From the NCBI GenBank assembly GCA_900544365.1, contig UQVF01000047.1:1-15653 (forward strand): 15,653 bases of DNA. Reading direction: 5' to 3'. The DNA is from an uncultured Veillonella sp. Its GTDB lineage: Bacteria; Bacillota; Negativicutes; Veillonellales; Veillonellaceae. Below the pieces are notes generated by a model that saw only the letters and a list, made by a program, of their open reading frames with translations, was not told the DNA's origin and searched no databases. Each line of letters begins with the position of its first letter. The first letter of the stretch is position 1. Shown piece after piece: positions 13,725 to 15,653 of this stretch. Position numbers and translations under genes: made by a program.

Positions 13725-13922
13725 TGTATCTTGTATACATAATAGAGACATACTTTCTAGTTATGAATAATAGCGCCTTGCAGAGCTTTTTAAATAACTA
13801 AAAATCATAGAAATTATCATTTTTAATCATTTTTATACATTTCTATAGACTATATATGAATTCACATAATATAGAAATTACATTCAATAGAAATTAAACT
13901 CTATGTCACAAGATTCCTCCAT

Positions 13923-13952
13923 TATATAAAAGCATATAAAAAGTGGTTGCAA
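13923..13952 (-). promoter_or_regulatory. Possible distal aspA promoter inside the palindrome unit
   Basis: TTGCAA (13947-13952), the centre of one palindrome, could be a -35, with TATATA 18 bases on (13923-13928). It would give a leader of about 270 bases to aspA. If real, whatever binds the palindrome would block RNA polymerase. Confidence 0.3.
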
Positions 13953-13988
13953 CCGCACGCCAAAAAGCATGAAAAGTGGTTGCAACCG
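13928..13988. repeat. Tandem repeat unit with the palindrome GGTTGCAACC
   Basis: The 17-base word AAAAGTGGTTGCAACCG occurs exactly at 13939-13955 and 13972-13988, 33 bases apart. Each copy contains the perfect 10-bp palindrome GGTTGCAACC (13945-13954 and 13978-13987) and is preceded by AAAAGCAT (13928-13935 and 13963-13970) with small differences between. The unit is thus a near-perfect tandem duplication of about 27 bases. About three helical turns separate the palindromes, so they face the same side. This is typical of a paired operator; the protein is unknown. Confidence 0.8.
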
Positions 13989-14039
13989 GGTAGCAACGAT
14001 TTCAATTTATACCCTTTTAACTCCCTTTTAGAAAACAAG

Positions 14040-14070
14040 AAACCCAGTAACTAGGCTAGTTACTGGGTTT
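14040..14070 (-). terminator. Terminator of the rpsF-ssb-rpsR operon
   Basis: AAACCCAGTAACTA (14040-14053) and TAGTTACTGGGTTT (14057-14070) form a perfect 14-bp stem with a 3-base loop, 15 bases past the rpsR stop. Short T-runs flank it on both strands, so it may act in both directions. Confidence 0.88.
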
Positions 14071-14085
14071 TCATTTTGTATTGAA

Positions 14086-14316
14086 TTATTCTGCTGTGAA
14101 TGGCAACAACGCAATTGCACGAGCACGTTTAATAGCAAGTGTTAATTTACGTTGATGTTTAGCACAAACACCAGAAATACGACGTGGAAGAATTTTGCCA
14201 CGTTCAGTCGTAAAACGACGAAGTTTAGCAATATCTTTATAGTCGATTTGATCAGCATGGTCAACACAGAAGTTACATACTTTTCTTCTTGGTTTTCTGC
14301 CTCTATCTCTTCTCAT
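14086..14316 (-). CDS. rpsR: 30S ribosomal protein S18
   Basis: This 76-residue ribosomal protein forms a heterodimer with S6 on the platform of the small subunit. The core block from D-Y-K-D-I-A-K-L to R-R-I-S-G-V-C-A-K-H-Q-R is the S18 signature. The N-terminus is strongly basic. C14, C17, C51 and H54 form a likely zinc site, marking the 'C+' form of S18, one of those whose zinc-lacking paralogue may replace it in zinc shortage; no paralogue is here. GGAGG seven bases upstream supports the ATG. It is the last gene of the rpsF-ssb-rpsR operon, 38 bases after ssb, and is followed by a strong terminator. The rplI gene that follows in some bacteria is absent. Confidence 0.98.
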   Translation of the reverse strand: MRRDRGRKPRRKVCNFCVDHADQIDYKDIAKLRRFTTERGKILPRRISGVCAKHQRKLTLAIKRARAIALLPFTAE

Positions 14317-14354
14317 TGAGAAACCTCCTTTGATATAGTTGTGGAGTCCTTAGC

Positions 14355-14777
14355 TTAGAACGGGATTTCTTCACCTGATCCTGCGCCTGTACTAGCACCA
14401 GGACCTGCACCAAAATCATCGAAATTGGATGCGCCGCCATCGAAAGCATCAAAAGTTTGTGTATCTAAAGCTTGTCCAACGAAATTGGCAACTACTTCAG
14501 TGACATATCGTTTTGTACCATCTTGTGCATCGTAAGAACGTGTCGCAATACGACCTTCTACAAAGCAACGGCTACCTTTACGCAAATTTCCCGCAGCTTC
14601 TCCTAATTTTCCCCAAGCTACACAATTAACAAACGCAGTTTGTTCTTTAGTCTCACCGTTTTGATCCACATAGGTATTGGATGCAGCTACTGTAAAAGTA
14701 GCAACAGCACGACCAGTTTTTGTATAACGCACCTCAGGGTCACGAGCTAAATTTCCTAAAAGTTGTACAGAATTCAT
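14355..14777 (-). CDS. ssb: Single-stranded DNA-binding protein
   Basis: This 140-residue protein coats single-stranded DNA in replication, repair and recombination. The OB-fold (about 1-103) begins N-S-V-Q-L-L-G-N-L-A-R-D-P-E and contains the typical F-V-N-C-V-A-W-G-K and S-R-C-F-V-E-G-R-I blocks. A glycine/aspartate-rich linker (about 105-134) leads to the conserved acidic tip G-E-E-I-P-F, through which SSB recruits partner proteins. The linker is short, so the protein is at the small end of the family. GGAGG eight bases upstream supports the ATG, and the gene starts 21 bases after the rpsF stop. Its location between rpsF and rpsR is conserved in Firmicutes and couples SSB level to ribosomal protein control. 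Confidence 0.98.
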   Translation of the reverse strand: MNSVQLLGNLARDPEVRYTKTGRAVATFTVAASNTYVDQNGETKEQTAFVNCVAWGKLGEAAGNLRKGSRCFVEGRIATRSYDAQDGTKRYVTEVVANFVGQALDTQTFDAFDGGASNFDDFGAGPGASTGAGSGEEIPF

Positions 14778-14798
14778 ATTCCTAACCTCCTCAGGCTA

Positions 14799-15083
14799 TT
14801 ATTGTTCGTGTTTTACAATCAGGTGTCTAAGAACGTTATCGTCGATTTTAAGTACGCGGTCGATCTCTTTGATTTCGCTAGGAGCTGCTTCAAAGTTAAT
14901 CAATACGTATACGCCATCAGTATGTTTGTTTACTGCATAGGCTAAACGGCGTTTACCCCAAACGTCAACTTTCTCAACTGTACCGCCAACACGAGCAATC
15001 AAAGCCTCGATTTTATCGAAAGTAGCTTTATTTGTCTCTTCATCAGCCGGTTTCACAATCACCATGACTTCGTATTTGTTCAT
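14799..15083 (-). CDS. rpsF: 30S ribosomal protein S6
   Basis: This 94-residue ribosomal protein pairs with S18 on the small subunit. The sequence starts M-N-K-Y-E-V-M-V-I-V-K-P and carries the conserved W-G-K-R-R-L-A-Y-A-V and G-V-Y-V-L-I-N-F blocks, with K-I-D-D-N-V-L-R-H at the end. There is no glutamate-rich tail. AGGAGGTGA nine bases upstream of the ATG is a full Shine-Dalgarno, but the leader structure described at 15093-15138 can pair with it. It is the first gene of the rpsF-ssb-rpsR operon and has its own promoter about 80 bases upstream. Confidence 0.98.
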   Translation of the reverse strand: MNKYEVMVIVKPADEETNKATFDKIEALIARVGGTVEKVDVWGKRRLAYAVNKHTDGVYVLINFEAAPSEIKEIDRVLKIDDNVLRHLIVKHEQ

Positions 15084-15092
15084 ACAAAATCA

Positions 15093-15138
15093 CCTCCTCT
15101 TTCGGACTAACGCCCCTATCTCACATAGGGGTAGGAAG
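15093..15138 (-). promoter_or_regulatory. Likely S6:S18 autoregulatory leader of rpsF
   Basis: On the minus strand CTTCCT (15133-15138) can pair with AGGAGG (15093-15098), the rpsF Shine-Dalgarno, enclosing a second perfect 7-bp stem CCCCTAT/ATAGGGG (15113-15119, 15125-15131). The 3' side of the internal loop contains CCG (15103-15105). Known S6:S18 leaders have this shape, with a CCG-containing bulge that mimics the 16S rRNA site. Binding of surplus S6:S18 would lock the fold and shut off translation. Confidence 0.65.
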
Positions 15139-15163
15139 ATGCTTACCATCAATAAGCCTTATT

Positions 15164-15192
15164 ATTGTACACTATTCCTCCTAGAATTGCAA
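15164..15192 (-). promoter_or_regulatory. rpsF operon promoter
   Basis: TTGCAA (15187-15192), a 17-base spacer and TACAAT (15164-15169) lie on the minus strand just after the cstA-fragment terminator. Initiation near 15157 leaves a 70-base leader holding the predicted autoregulatory fold. Confidence 0.78.
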
Positions 15193-15202
15193 GGAAAACA
15201 TG

Positions 15203-15239
15203 AAAATAGACACAGCTCCAAAGGAACCATGTCTATCTT
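15203..15239 (-). terminator. Terminator after the cstA fragment
   Basis: On the minus strand AGATAGACATGGTTCC pairs with GGAGCTGTGTCTATT (several G-U pairs) around a 3-base loop, followed by TTTTC. It begins about 28 bases after the stop codon of the cstA fragment. Confidence 0.78.
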
Positions 15240-15266
15240 ATTATGATACAAATCGTATGCGTTAGA

Positions 15267-15602
15267 TTAAGCTTCTGCTTGTTTAGTTAATTTAGCATAA
15301 CTTTCCGCTTCTACCTCTTCTTGTGTTCTCATATCTTGTGGTAAATCAGATAAGCGAATCCAGCTACGGATAGCTTCTACTAATACAACAAGAATCATAA
15401 TGAACATAGCTACAGAGAAGGCAACTAAAGTCCATTTACCAGCTGGAACATAGTTGTAGAATACGTTTTCATAGTCGGCGCCAACCGCCACAATAGCCAT
15501 AAGGATAGTTGGAATACCTGTTACCCAAGCGTATCGTTTTTTTCCTAGACGCATAATAATCGTCGTACTTACAGCCAATGTCATCGTACCTAATAATTGG
15601 CT
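15267..15602 (-). pseudogene. cstA: 3' remnant of a CstA-family (carbon starvation) transporter gene
   Basis: The frame encodes the last part of a CstA/BtsT-type peptide or pyruvate transporter, a protein that is normally several hundred residues long with many membrane helices. What remains starts at S-Q-L-L-G-T-M-T-L, matching the conserved F-G-x-x-N-Q-L-L helix, and keeps the final helices and a charged C-terminal tail ending K-Q-A-E-A. Homology stops at an in-frame TAG (15603-15605), directly after which a long hairpin stands in place of the upstream coding sequence. An ATG at 15584 would give 105 residues but has only a weak AGG before it. The downstream terminator is intact. I read it as a truncated copy rather than a functional small gene; translation from the ATG cannot be ruled out. 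Confidence 0.7.
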
Positions 15603-15610
15603 CTATAATA

Positions 15611-15649
15611 AATGTTGGGGCTACTCATATAAGAGTAGCTGCCAACATT
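15611..15649 (-). terminator. Hairpin bordering the cstA remnant
   Basis: On the minus strand AATGTTGG and CCAACATT (8 bp) enclose a second 7-bp stem GCTACTC/GAGTAGC with a 6-base loop and small bulges, then TTTATT. It resembles an intrinsic terminator of a gene beyond the window edge, and it ends six bases before the truncated cstA frame begins. Confidence 0.65.
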
Positions 15650-15653
15650 CTTT

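Larger units (their letters stand above)
13725..14039. other. AT-rich intergenic region upstream of aspA
   Basis: I find no gene, tRNA or known riboswitch here. It holds three exact copies of ATAGAAATTA (13807-13816, 13871-13880, 13887-13896), a short tandem pair on the minus strand (AAAAATGATT/AAAAATGATA near 13817-13836), the duplicated palindrome unit at 13928-13988, and a possible distal promoter. It belongs to aspA regulation or is the trace of an old rearrangement. All nearby genes read leftwards, so it can only serve aspA or lie after rpsR. Confidence 0.6.

Noticed and set aside
13740..13810. A stem-loop formed by TAGTTAT and ATAACTA
   Set aside because: The arms are 7 bp of A/T with a loop of about 29 bases; such pairs are expected by chance in this composition.
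13928..13988. A CRISPR array
   Set aside because: There are only two repeat copies with a 16-base interval, the repeat is a palindromic operator-like word, and no cas genes are near.

Overview
The window looks like a stretch of chromosome from a low-GC, obligately anaerobic bacterium. The combination suggests a Veillonella-like member of the Negativicutes (diderm Firmicutes): a Tat-exported membrane-bound NiFe hydrogenase, aspartase, a class A RNase P RNA and Firmicute-type tRNAs. This assignment is inference; no marker was searched. Every gene I can support lies on the minus strand, so the text reads from high to low coordinates.

Right end (15653 to about 14040): a 3' fragment of a carbon-starvation (CstA) transporter gene follows a hairpin and ends at its own terminator. 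Next is the rpsF-ssb-rpsR operon (S6, single-strand DNA-binding protein, S18). It has a clear promoter and a folded 5' leader that can pair with the rpsF Shine-Dalgarno sequence, as expected for S6:S18 autoregulation. A strong hairpin closes it.

Middle right (about 14040 to 9600): a 444-base intergenic region carries a tandem duplication of a 10-bp palindrome and an AT-rich leader, followed by aspA (aspartase) and its terminator. Then come crcB (fluoride channel), a short MoeA-like molybdopterin-binding protein one base downstream, and a promoter followed by cysK, cysE and a nitrilase-superfamily amidase. CysE and CysK together convert serine to cysteine.

Middle (about 8150 to 4900): a four-tRNA operon (Asp-GTC, Phe-GAA, Leu-GAG, one CAT-anticodon tRNA) has a strong promoter overlapped by a perfect 11-bp inverted repeat. 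It ends at a terminator whose T-run doubles as the -35 region of the next promoter. That promoter serves trmK (tRNA m1A22 methyltransferase) and a NIF3/YqfO protein. Next are rnpB with its own promoter and a UUCG-loop terminator, and a small thioredoxin with an intact CxxC.

Left end (about 4850 to 94): a group 1 NiFe-hydrogenase operon encodes the Tat-exported small subunit, large subunit, cytochrome b subunit, maturation endopeptidase and a short protein with only the HupH/HyaF C-terminal domain. The layout predicts H2 oxidation at the outer face of the cytoplasmic membrane feeding electrons into quinone. The nearby aspartase could supply fumarate as an electron sink (inference). No hyp maturation genes, mobile element, CRISPR array or defence system is visible. 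The most interesting material is regulatory: the duplicated palindrome upstream of aspA, the rpsF leader, the tRNA-promoter inverted repeat and the broken cstA copy.
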